Shown: positions 1-7,357, counted from the first letter of the stretch. The stretch: 7,417 bases of DNA from CAYPHA01 sp964410215 (GCA_964410215.1 CAYPHA010000128.1:1-7417), one strand, 5' to 3'. Numbers and translations are program-made. The notes: generated by a model not told the origin, from the sequence alone.

Positions 1-180
1 TCTTCGGCGCTGATTCAGAAACTTGTTCGCAACGGCGGGCTCCATCATGTTCGTCGCCACATACGGATTCGGTACCACTTTGATCTGATCCATCGTTGCA
101 TTCAGCGCCGGCTCATTCACTGCATCGGCACCCTCTACCGTGAAGGTTATCGAATCGCTCTCGAAAAACGGCCGGGCAAA
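1..180 (-). repeat. Near-identical 3'-terminal block shared by the paralogs (copy 1 instance)
   Basis: Aligned to 3798-3977 without gaps, with three mismatches (121, 125, 145); the first 120 bases are identical. Beyond position 180 identity falls sharply: about 16 mismatches in the next 60 bases by eye. The block codes for FARPFFESDSITF through the start of the sorting tail to NQRRR, and probably continues past the window edge. Confidence 0.9.
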
Positions 181-3100
181 GTCAAGACGATAGATATCTC
201 CCGGTTTAGGTAAACGTCCTTCATCTTCCGTGCCGATAAAATCAAACCCGAAAGCAGTTCCCCCCCAGCTAAAAAATTCCGCCGTCCCAAACTTTTTTAC
301 AACTGCATGGCCCACCAAAATCCGGTCTTCCAGTATATCAAAACGGCCGTTCCGGTTTAAATCTTCAACGACCAACTCACATATTTCGGGGTGGCCCTCA
401 GTATCCAGGGATATCCTGTTAATAACATAAAACGATAAGGGCTCGTTAAAAAGATATTCTGTGGCACCACCGGCCAGGTTGGAAATCCCGGATTTTACAT
501 CCAACCGGTTTATAAAAGCGCTGTCATTTTCGGTAAATACGATATCATACATATATGGGAAAGCATAGTACTCGAACCTGTGCATCCCAATATTTATAAG
601 AGCTTCACCGACGACCCATCCTGTTGTTTCCTTATTTATACCCGTTTCCGGAATGGATTGACCTACCTCTGTTGGCAAATATCCATTCAATCCTTTTAAT
701 TGTAACTGTATACCGTCGAACACATCGGTGAATATCTCATCCGCAATATAAAAGGAGCCGTTCACCGCTGCGGTCTGTCCTTCAAGATACTTAATATCCC
801 GGTCATCTCTTCTGGTAATATTATCCATCGGGAAGTTTTCCGGATTTTCTTTGTAGACCAGCCGGCCTTCTTCCGTCATATCATACATTTCCAGTCCGTT
901 GTTTACAATCACATTATCCATTGGATGGCGATCCGTTGGACTTTTTTTCATGTGACCCAATGTATCCACAAGAAACTTAACCATGTAAGTGTGTCCAGCT
1001 TTGACCCGATCCCTATCGTAAATTGCAGGTATTACTTTTGCGTTTCCAATAGTTTCCGATTCTCCATGTACTACGAACGGATCCTCAAAGCCCGCCGCTC
1101 TCTGGTGTGGTGTCACCGCGACAACATTCTCCCCCTGGCGAATTATCTCTTCGGCTTCATCCAGTTCCAACACGATGTTGTTTTCTGCCGGTGCTATGCC
1201 ATTGCCGATATGCGGGGCACCATAATCATAAGCCACAAGTGCATAATAATAGGTACGCCCATTCTGAACATGGTTATCAACGAAATAATGACTTATTCCA
1301 GAGTCGTCACCAAGGTAATACACCAGGCCATCTTGTTCTGCAACGGTACCGAAGAGAGCGTGGCCAAATATGCTGTCGACTAAATCACACTGAAAAATGG
1401 GTTTTTTATCCATTTTTACACCCTGGCTGTTGGTCACTATCTCCGCATCTGAGAATAATTTGTCTGTAGCCTTGTAGAGTTTGTAACCTTCAAAATCATT
1501 GATATTGCCAAGAAACGGTTCACGGGTAAGTTGATCGGCAACATTATCCCAGCTTAAGATCACTTTTCCGTCTCCGGCTGTTGCGGACAGCGTGGGCATT
1601 TTCGGTGGTTGGGCGAAGCGGTAATCCGCTTCATAAATAACCTGTGCGATTTCTTTTAATTTATAAAGATTTGGCGCTCTGTGACCCGGTGCATTCAGTG
1701 TGGCTAAGTTTTCATAAGCATGAAGCATACCTTGAGAAATCCGCTCCGTACGACCCTGATATAGAGGAAATGTTGATGAAGTAAAAATATGACTGAGCGT
1801 ATTAGGATCACCACCTATAAATTCATCAAATTGATACGAATTCAGAAAATGGAAATAGCTTTCATCATTTGAAGGGGTCCAGAATTGTGAAGCCAAATCA
1901 AAAGTATTTACCAGTCTGAATGTTGTTAATCCTAACATATCCGATTCATTGATATCAGTAATAGCAAAGTTTGGTTCACAACCGAAACCCTGGGTTGAAT
2001 AATCAGGCCTGTGATTACATTCTCCTTCATCAGGACCGGTATAATGTATATCTCCTGGACCAACGCCGTCCAGTCCCACATCGTCACCTGCCGTTTCCCC
2101 GGGATCAAGCATCCATAATTGTGTTTCCTCATTAAAATAAGAATAATCACCATCATTGTTCAGATCGGTTCCGTCCTGCCAGTCCTGGTCCTCATCACCT
2201 TCGTAATGTCCGCGTAAATCGGATTCCTCTAAATTGTAGAAATCCAGAAAGGCATCCAGATTATAGATGCCGTCATACGGACCGATTAGATTTCCTGCCG
2301 GATTATCCCTTTGTTCATCCAATAATCCGTCATCATCATTGTCTATGCCATCATATGCGATACCCGGACTTTCGAGAAATGCAAATCCAAATGAGCCCGG
2401 TATACGTCCACCTACTGCGATTCCGTCAAAATCCCAGGCATATGCCAAATCCAGATATTTATTAAAATATCCGACATCATCATCAGGACCATGCTCATCA
2501 CCGACCGCCATATCCGTATAAAATCCAAATCCCATTGCTGGTAAATCGTAATCCGATATATTCGAAATGTCGAATTCCCAGAAAATTATATCTCTTGCTT
2601 CGGGATTGTTCCACTGATAACCTCGTGTTGCCACCCGCAATCCCATGCCACCCCAGGGAAATCCACCCTGGACTGTTACAGTAGGATCGATATCGCCGAT
2701 ATATTTCCCCGGACGGGGATAATACCTGGGGCCATCGGTAATTAAATTCTCATCCGGATCACCTCTTTTAACTATATATTCAAGATCTTGTGCATCATTA
2801 AATACATAATAAGATTCCAGGGCGGCATAATGAATCCCTCTCCCGAATCGTCCATTCCATTCTCCCGGCCAGATCAATTCACCACCACCCGAAGGCCATC
2901 CGCCGATCGGCCAGGAATCCGGTTTATTGCTCATAGCGATATAATCCTGGGTTTCATTAAGATAGCCCCTCGCAGGATAAAATCCCCACCCGATCGTCCC
3001 TTCATAATTCTGATCACCGGTAGCGCCGCATACTTGTGTAAAATAGACCGTATCAACATCTTCTCCCTGTGCCTCATAGTATTCGAGTTCCCCAAAGGAT

Positions 3101-3402
3101 TCGATGGGTATGGAATCTTGCCGGACGAAAACCTGACCAAATATAGTCAGGTAAGATATATCAATCATTCGGGTGCCTTCATAATTATTAGGCCATTTCG
3201 AATCGCCGGGCGCCTTACTCCACCAGTTGGCCATCTGTCCATTATTCTGAAAATAGAGCAATACCCGGTTGCCATTCATATATCCTTCTCTTAATTGAGA
3301 AATGTCGCCGGCCGGATCCTCCGGCCCCTCATAGGGACGACCCTGAGCCATTAGAGCGGTATACGCTGTCATGATGATTAATAAACTTGTCATGACTTTC
3401 AT
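1..3402 (-). CDS. Large secreted FN3/EF-loop protein with T9SS-like tail, copy 1 (partial, 3' end outside window)
   Basis: The frame is open from an ATG at 3400-3402 to the window edge: 1134 codons with no stop or frameshift. By comparison with the neighbouring paralog, about 74 residues are missing, so the full protein should be near 1208 aa. The start is supported by AAGGA six bases upstream and by a signal peptide: MKV, then a hydrophobic run, with likely cleavage at A19|Q20 before GRPYEGPEDPAGD. No lipobox cysteine is present. EF-hand-like loops lie near D354 (DNDDDG), D413 (DLNNDG) and D1014 (DLNRNGRFDILE). A fibronectin-III-like segment spans about 600-725 (PKMPTLSAT, GKVILSW, GYKLYKA, YYYALVAYDYG). 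The sorting-type tail begins near 1106 (IKVVPNPYV). The protein aligns with copy 2 throughout, with small indels. Synonymous positions look richer in A/T than in copy 2. The biochemical function is not recognised. Secretion, with export or anchoring through a type IX-like pathway, is inferred from both ends of the protein. Confidence 0.94.
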   Translation of the reverse strand, partial: MKVMTSLLIIMTAYTALMAQGRPYEGPEDPAGDISQLREGYMNGNRVLLYFQNNGQMANWWSKAPGDSKWPNNYEGTRMIDISYLTIFGQVFVRQDSIPIESFGELEYYEAQGEDVDTVYFTQVCGATGDQNYEGTIGWGFYPARGYLNETQDYIAMSNKPDSWPIGGWPSGGGELIWPGEWNGRFGRGIHYAALESYYVFNDAQDLEYIVKRGDPDENLITDGPRYYPRPGKYIGDIDPTVTVQGGFPWGGMGLRVATRGYQWNNPEARDIIFWEFDISNISDYDLPAMGFGFYTDMAVGDEHGPDDDVGYFNKYLDLAYAWDFDGIAVGGRIPGSFGFAFLESPGIAYDGIDNDDDGLLDEQRDNPAGNLIGPYDGIYNLDAFLDFYNLEESDLRGHYEGDEDQDWQDGTDLNNDGDYSYFNEETQLWMLDPGETAGDDVGLDGVGPGDIHYTGPDEGECNHRPDYSTQGFGCEPNFAITDINESDMLGLTTFRLVNTFDLASQFWTPSNDESYFHFLNSYQFDEFIGGDPNTLSHIFTSSTFPLYQGRTERISQGMLHAYENLATLNAPGHRAPNLYKLKEIAQVIYEADYRFAQPPKMPTLSATAGDGKVILSWDNVADQLTREPFLGNINDFEGYKLYKATDKLFSDAEIVTNSQGVKMDKKPIFQCDLVDSIFGHALFGTVAEQDGLVYYLGDDSGISHYFVDNHVQNGRTYYYALVAYDYGAPHIGNGIAPAENNIVLELDEAEEIIRQGENVVAVTPHQRAAGFEDPFVVHGESETIGNAKVIPAIYDRDRVKAGHTYMVKFLVDTLGHMKKSPTDRHPMDNVIVNNGLEMYDMTEEGRLVYKENPENFPMDNITRRDDRDIKYLEGQTAAVNGSFYIADEIFTDVFDGIQLQLKGLNGYLPTEVGQSIPETGINKETTGWVVGEALINIGMHRFEYYAFPYMYDIVFTENDSAFINRLDVKSGISNLAGGATEYLFNEPLSFYVINRISLDTEGHPEICELVVEDLNRNGRFDILEDRILVGHAVVKKFGTAEFFSWGGTAFGFDFIGTEDEGRLPKPGDIYRLDFARPFFESDSITFTVEGADAVNEPALNATMDQIKVVPNPYVATNMMEPAVANKFLNQRRR
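2171..2300 (-). repeat. 130-bp block identical between copy 1 and copy 2 (copy 1 instance)
   Basis: All 130 bases match 5953-6082, including synonymous sites. The block codes for residues about 368-411 of copy 1, just after the first acidic loop (GNLIGPYDGIYNLDAF ... HYEGDEDQDWQDG). Sequence on both sides is clearly more divergent. Confidence 0.9.
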
Positions 3403-3408
3403 AGGTGT

Positions 3409-3413
3409 TCCTT
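3409..3413 (-). promoter_or_regulatory. Ribosome binding site of copy 1
   Basis: AAGGA on the minus strand (within GGAAGGAA) sits six bases before the ATG at 3400-3402. It favours this ATG over the in-frame ATG three codons further in (3391-3393). Confidence 0.75.
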
Positions 3414-3471
3414 CCATTTAAAATTAGGAAAGGGAGACAGGGTTTCTTAACATTCGTTATTCTTAAGAGAT

Positions 3472-3491
3472 CACCAGGTTAAAACCTGGTG
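3472..3491. repeat. Perfect inverted repeat (hairpin), 8-9 bp arms
   Basis: CACCAGGTT at 3472-3480 is matched by its reverse complement AACCTGGTG at 3483-3491, with AA between. Allowing a four-base loop gives an 8-bp stem. On the minus strand it lies 82 bp after the copy 2 stop and is not followed by a U-tract, so it is not a canonical intrinsic terminator. It could be a transcript-end stabiliser or part of a dispersed repeat. Confidence 0.8.
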
Positions 3492-3539
3492 CTGGTACGA
3501 CGACTCCGACGCTTCCCAATTCTTACTTTTTTCTTCTTT

Positions 3540-3566
3540 ATTTTGTATTTTGTATTTTATATTTTT
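3540..3566 (-). repeat. A-rich heptamer repeat (AAAATAC) after the copy 2 stop
   Basis: On the minus strand the sequence just past the stop codon reads as repeated AAAATAC units within a nearly pure A/T stretch. It may simply be slippage-prone low-complexity DNA at a gene end. Confidence 0.6.
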
Positions 3567-3572
3567 TACTAT

Positions 3573-6500
3573 TTATTTAATCACCGCAAACTTCCCGATC
3601 TTCTCCTTACCGGTCACATGCGATTTTATATGATAAATATACATGCCTGCCGCCACTTCCAGATCCTCCCGGGTCAGCAGATCCCAGTGCACGGTGCCGT
3701 TGCTCGGCTCATTGTCCACATCGATCTGATCCACCAGGATGCCGCTTGATGTGAAAATCTTTATGCTGCAGTTGGCCGGAATATGCGTAAACAATAATCT
3801 TCGGCGCTGATTCAGAAACTTGTTCGCAACGGCGGGCTCCATCATGTTCGTCGCCACATACGGATTCGGTACCACTTTGATCTGATCCATCGTTGCATTC
3901 AGCGCCGGCTCATTCACCGCACCGGCACCCTCTACCGTGAACGTTATCGAATCGCTCTCGAAAAACGGCCGGGCAAAATCCACCCGATAGATGTCACCCG
4001 CTTCCGGTAAATGGCTTTCATCCTCCATCCCGAAAAAATCAAAACCAAATACCGTACTGCCCCACAGATATAGTTCGGCCGTTCCAAACCTTTTTACAAC
4101 CGCATGACCCACCAGTATCCGGTCTTCCAGTATGTCAAACCGGCCGTTCAGATTCACATCCTCCACAACCAGCTCACAACGCTCCGGCTCACCTTCCTCG
4201 TCCAGCGACAGCCTGTTGATCACATAAAACGACAACGGAACGTCAAACAGATACGACGTCTCACTCATCGTCAGGTTGTTGATCCCGGTCTTCACATCCA
4301 AACGACTCACCGATGCACTGTCCTCATCGGTGAATACGATATCATACATATACGGAAACGCATAATATTCAAACTTGCTCGCCTCTATATTGATCGGACC
4401 ATCACCAACCACCCAGCCGCTCGTCTCCTCATGGATCCCGATATCCGGAATCAGCTGATTCACCTCCTCGGGTAGATACGCATTCATACGCTCCAGCTTA
4501 AGCTGAATCCCGTCAAAACTGTCGGTAATAATCTCATCCGACCTGTAAAAACGCCCATGCACCGGTTGCGTCTGACCCAACAGCCACTTTTCGGAACGGT
4601 CATTCCGCTCGATGATGTTCTCCATCGGAAAGTAATCAGGATCTTCCGAATACACCAGACGACCCTGGTCCGTCATATCGTATACCCGCAAGCCGTTGTT
4701 CACCAGAACCATATCCATCGGATGACGGTCCGTCTCACTTCTTTTCATGAAACCGATCGTGTCCACCTGGAACGTAACCATATACGTATGCCCCGCTTTT
4801 ATCCGGTTCCGGTCATAGATCACCGGTGTGATACGGGCATTGCCGGTGGTCACATTTTGTTCATACGTTAGCGACGGATCCATATAACCCGCTGCCGGCT
4901 GATGCGGCGTCGCTATCGCCACATTATCCCCCATCCGGATGATTTCCTCCGCCTCATCCAGCTCCAGTACGATGTTGTTCTCCGACGGCGCCACACCGTC
5001 ACCAACATCCGGCGCCCCATAATCATAGGCCACCAGGGCATAGTAATACGTACGCCCGTTCTGAACATCCTCATCCACATAATAATGACTGATACCCGTA
5101 TCATCCCCAAGATAAAATTGCGCGCCTCCGATCACCCCATAGTTGGCGTGCCCGCGGATCGTATCGATCAGGTCGCATTGATAGATCGGCTTCTTGAACA
5201 TCGCGTCACCCTGGCTGTTGGTCACAACTTCCGCGTCAGAAAACAGCTTGTCCGTCGCCTTATAGAGCTTGTATCCTTCAAAATCATTGATGTTATTCAA
5301 AAACGGTTCACGGGTCAGTTTATCGGCTACATCATTCCAGCTTAAGATCACTTTTCCGTCGGCAGCTGTTGCGGAAAGCGTCGGCATCTTGGGTGGCTGG
5401 GCAAAACGGTAATCGGCTTCATAGATCACCTGGGCCACTTCTTTCAGTTTAAACAGGTTATTGGCTTTGTGGCCCGCCGCCGACAGCGCAGCCATGTTTT
5501 CATAGGCATGAAGCAGGCCCATGGAAATCCGTTCCGTCCGGCCTTTATAGAATGGAAAGGTCGCGGATGAGAATGAAAAGAATAAGGTAATCGGATCGCC
5601 CTGATATTCCATGAAAACAGGTCGGCTCATCTGCCGCCACATACGCATATCATCTTTCGGCCACCAGCCTAGGATCGGTATATTCCCATGTTCGAAGAAG
5701 TAGAATGAGGTTAATCCGATCATGTCCGACTCACTGACGTCAGTCACGGCAAAATTCGGTTCGCAACCAACACCCTCCCTGAAATCGGGCATATGATTAC
5801 ACTCGCCTTCATCCGGTCCGGTATAATTGAGATCCATCGGACCGACGCCATCGAGACCCACATCATCGCCGGGGCTCTCGCCTTCATCGACGAACCAGAG
5901 CATTTTTTCTTCATCATACCAGGAGTAATCTCCATCCTCATTCAGATCCAGTCCGTCCTGCCAGTCCTGGTCCTCATCACCTTCGTAATGTCCGCGTAAA
6001 TCGGATTCCTCTAAATTGTAGAAATCCAGAAAGGCATCCAGATTATAGATGCCGTCATACGGACCGATTAGATTTCCTGCCGAATTATCCCTTTGTTCAT
6101 CCAGTAACCCGTCATTATCATTATCTATACCATCGTAGGGACTTCCCGGACTCTCCAGATAGGCCACACCCAGGACACCGGGCGTCAGACCTCCCAGACC
6201 AATACCGTCCCAGTCCCAGATATAAGCCAAATCCAGTTCTTTATTAAAATAACCGTTATCCTGATCATCGCCGCCCACACGTGCATCCATATGATAACCG
6301 AAACCACACTTCCACAAGTCATAATCCGATATATTCGAGATATCATATTCCCAGAATATCATATCCTTGGCTTCGGGATTGTTCCACTGAAATCCCCTTA
6401 AGGCCACCCTGAGACCCAGACCACCCCAGGGATACCCCTTTTGAACCGTTACGTCCGGATTCAGATCGCCTATATATCGCCCGGGGCGCGGATAATACCG

Positions 6501-7181
6501 CGGACCGTCATCGATTAATCCCTGCTCCGGGTCATTTCGTTTAACAATATATTCCAGATCCTGGGCATCGTTGGTAACAAAATAGGTTTCCAGTGCAGCG
6601 TATTGGATACCTCTTCCGAAACGACCGTTCCATTCTCCCGGCCATTTTGTTTCGAATTCGGTTGAGGGCCAGCCACCGATCGGCCAGGAGTCCGGTTTGT
6701 TGCTCATCGCCGGATAATCCTGCACTTCATTGAAATAGCCTGTCACCGGGTATAATTGCCATTCAACGGTTTCGTCATAATTAAGATCCACATACCAGGG
6801 AGTACCATGTGACTGAATAAAAAATAGCGTATCCAGGTCCCCGGTGGCGTGGAGCCGGGCAATTTCGTCAGGATCGGTTACCGGAACGGAATCCTGGGTG
6901 ACATACACTTCCGCACCGATCATAACAAAAATATGATCGAGCATACGGAGGCCTTCATAGGTATTCGGCCAGCGAGACAAAAGGGTATTTGCGGAACCCC
7001 ACTCCCCGAGCACCGTAGTATTTTCAAAAAATAAAATTGCGCGGTTTCCGTTCATATAACCGCTGCGTATCTCGGCGATGTCGCCGGCCGGATCTTCCGG
7101 CCCCTCGTAGGGACGACCTTGTGCCAACAGCCCCTGCATCAGACCGAGAGATAGGGCAAAAATAAATATGACTTGTTTCAT
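3573..7181 (-). CDS. Large secreted FN3/EF-loop protein with T9SS-like C-terminal sorting domain, copy 2 (complete)
   Basis: Complete 1202-aa gene from ATG (7179-7181) to TAA (3573-3575), with AAAGGA seven bases upstream. Residues 1-20 form a signal peptide (MKQVIFIFAL..., cleavage about A20|Q21, signal peptidase I type). Residues 21-345 are Trp/Tyr/Pro-rich and include the motifs MSNKPDSWPIGGWP and WPGEWNGRFGRGI. Asp-rich loops resembling EF-hand, dockerin or TSP3 calcium loops occur at 353-362 (DNDNDGLLDE), 412-423 (DLNEDGDYSWYD) and 1008-1019 (DVNLNGRFDILE). Residues about 597-722 look like a fibronectin-III domain (GKVILSW, FEGYKLYKA, YYYALVAYDYG). Residues about 1099-1202 form the tail: VVPNPYV, SIKIFTSSGILV, VHWDLL, GMYIYHI, KFAVIK. 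This is typical of T9SS type A or FlgD-Ig-like tails of FCB bacteria. No enzyme motif was recognised, so the protein is best called an exported surface or structural protein of unknown function. It lies between two paralogs in the same orientation, with gaps of 170 and 179 bp. Confidence 0.97.
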   Translation of the reverse strand: MKQVIFIFALSLGLMQGLLAQGRPYEGPEDPAGDIAEIRSGYMNGNRAILFFENTTVLGEWGSANTLLSRWPNTYEGLRMLDHIFVMIGAEVYVTQDSVPVTDPDEIARLHATGDLDTLFFIQSHGTPWYVDLNYDETVEWQLYPVTGYFNEVQDYPAMSNKPDSWPIGGWPSTEFETKWPGEWNGRFGRGIQYAALETYFVTNDAQDLEYIVKRNDPEQGLIDDGPRYYPRPGRYIGDLNPDVTVQKGYPWGGLGLRVALRGFQWNNPEAKDMIFWEYDISNISDYDLWKCGFGYHMDARVGGDDQDNGYFNKELDLAYIWDWDGIGLGGLTPGVLGVAYLESPGSPYDGIDNDNDGLLDEQRDNSAGNLIGPYDGIYNLDAFLDFYNLEESDLRGHYEGDEDQDWQDGLDLNEDGDYSWYDEEKMLWFVDEGESPGDDVGLDGVGPMDLNYTGPDEGECNHMPDFREGVGCEPNFAVTDVSESDMIGLTSFYFFEHGNIPILGWWPKDDMRMWRQMSRPVFMEYQGDPITLFFSFSSATFPFYKGRTERISMGLLHAYENMAALSAAGHKANNLFKLKEVAQVIYEADYRFAQPPKMPTLSATAADGKVILSWNDVADKLTREPFLNNINDFEGYKLYKATDKLFSDAEVVTNSQGDAMFKKPIYQCDLIDTIRGHANYGVIGGAQFYLGDDTGISHYYVDEDVQNGRTYYYALVAYDYGAPDVGDGVAPSENNIVLELDEAEEIIRMGDNVAIATPHQPAAGYMDPSLTYEQNVTTGNARITPVIYDRNRIKAGHTYMVTFQVDTIGFMKRSETDRHPMDMVLVNNGLRVYDMTDQGRLVYSEDPDYFPMENIIERNDRSEKWLLGQTQPVHGRFYRSDEIITDSFDGIQLKLERMNAYLPEEVNQLIPDIGIHEETSGWVVGDGPINIEASKFEYYAFPYMYDIVFTDEDSASVSRLDVKTGINNLTMSETSYLFDVPLSFYVINRLSLDEEGEPERCELVVEDVNLNGRFDILEDRILVGHAVVKRFGTAELYLWGSTVFGFDFFGMEDESHLPEAGDIYRVDFARPFFESDSITFTVEGAGAVNEPALNATMDQIKVVPNPYVATNMMEPAVANKFLNQRRRLLFTHIPANCSIKIFTSSGILVDQIDVDNEPSNGTVHWDLLTREDLEVAAGMYIYHIKSHVTGKEKIGKFAVIK
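3576..3887 (-). other. T9SS type A-like / FlgD-Ig-like C-terminal sorting domain of copy 2
   Basis: Codes for residues about 1099-1202 of the complete gene. It opens with the family-typical IKVVPNPYV and continues with a beta-rich pattern: RRLLFTHIPANCSIKIF, SSGILVDQI, GTVHWDLL, AAGMYIYHI. It ends in KFAVIK, with basic and hydrophobic residues at the C-terminus as expected for a T9SS signal. In the FCB group such tails direct outer-membrane translocation and are often cleaved. The assignment is by motif pattern; an HMM search against TIGR04183 or the FlgD Ig-like family would decide. Confidence 0.7.
3798..3977 (-). repeat. Near-identical 3'-terminal block shared by the paralogs (copy 2 instance)
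   Basis: Partner of 1-180. The tail beyond it (3576-3629) is also identical to the end of copy 3, so the whole C-terminal domain is probably homogenised across the array. Confidence 0.9.
5953..6082 (-). repeat. 130-bp block identical between copy 1 and copy 2 (copy 2 instance)
   Basis: Partner of 2171-2300, coding for residues about 367-410 of copy 2. A single mismatch at 6083 is followed by about 20 more identical bases before divergence resumes. Confidence 0.9.
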
Positions 7182-7188
7182 GGTATTA

Positions 7189-7194
7189 TCCTTT
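7189..7194 (-). promoter_or_regulatory. Ribosome binding site of copy 2
   Basis: Read on the minus strand, AAAGGA lies seven bases before the ATG at 7179-7181. This is good Shine-Dalgarno spacing, and it supports this start together with the signal peptide that follows directly. Confidence 0.75.
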
Positions 7195-7214
7195 GGGAAT
7201 AGTTAATTAGTTGA

Positions 7215-7246
7215 TATGGTAATTGGGTAATATGGTAATTGGGTAA
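7215..7246 (+). repeat. Two perfect 16-bp tandem repeats within a degenerate 8-bp array
   Basis: TATGGTAATTGGGTAA occurs at 7215-7230 and again, perfectly, at 7231-7246. Each 16-mer is two related 8-mers (TATGGTAA, TTGGGTAA). Weaker units extend the array on both sides: ATAGTTAA and TTAGTTGA before it, TTCGGTTG after it. In register the unit reads roughly GGTAATTG/GGTAATAT. It lies directly upstream of copy 2. Confidence 0.85.
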
Positions 7247-7323
7247 TTCGGTTGTTATGTCATTCCATGATTTTTCGGAAACATTTATGACCGCATCGAA
7301 TCCATGCCCCATCTGCCTGATTC

Positions 7324-7357
7324 CCTAGTTACCTAGTTAGCTGATTACCTAGTTACC
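7324..7357 (-). repeat. 8-bp tandem repeat array (CCTAGTTA x4), inverted relative to the first array
   Basis: CCTAGTTA occurs at 7324-7331, 7332-7339 and 7348-7355, with the degenerate unit GCTGATTA at 7340-7347. Read on the minus strand the units are GGTAACTA, GGTAATCA, GCTAACTA and GGTAACTA. This is the same GGTAAyTn consensus as the array at 7215-7246, in the opposite orientation. It starts four bases after the stop of copy 3. Confidence 0.85.

Larger units (their letters stand above)
3403..3572. other. Intergenic region between copy 2 and copy 1
   Basis: 170 bp. In minus-strand order it holds an A-rich stretch with a heptamer repeat next to the copy 2 stop, a GC-rich segment ending in a perfect short hairpin (3472-3491), an AT-rich TCTTAA/TTAAGA inverted pair (3445-3450 and 3463-3468), and the copy 1 ribosome site. 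It shows no similarity by eye to the other intergenic gap. No convincing promoter was found. Confidence 0.8.

Noticed and set aside
925..1469. Overlapping plus-strand frames of 152 and 120 codons
   Set aside because: Both lie antisense to copy 1, which reads through as a clear homolog of copy 2. No ribosome site or motif supports them.
1932..2156. Short minus-strand frames at 1932-2156, 2931-3140, 4913-5110 and 5744-5941
   Set aside because: Out-of-frame readings inside copy 1 or copy 2 on the same strand; Met/Ile/Arg-rich products without homology.
2788..3294. Plus-strand frame of 168 codons
   Set aside because: Antisense to the conserved N-terminal part of copy 1. Composition is typical of a shadow.
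1..3402. Copy 1 as a frameshifted pseudogene
   Set aside because: Reading from the ATG at 3402 gives 1134 uninterrupted codons matching copy 2 throughout; it only lacks a stop because the window ends.
3472..3491. Intrinsic terminator for copy 2
   Set aside because: The stem is good, but neither strand shows a U-tract immediately after it, and it lies 82 bp beyond the stop codon.
4902..5345. Plus-strand frame of 147 codons (also 4104-4475 and 4557-4871)
   Set aside because: Antisense to the well-supported copy 2 gene. The product is Arg/His/Ile-rich with no family resemblance, as expected for an opposite-strand shadow.
7122..7181. Lipoprotein signal peptide
   Set aside because: There is no cysteine near the predicted cleavage site in either paralog; the region fits signal peptidase I.
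7199..7357. CRISPR array
   Set aside because: The repeats are 8-16 bp, degenerate and contiguous, without unique spacers, and no cas genes are near.
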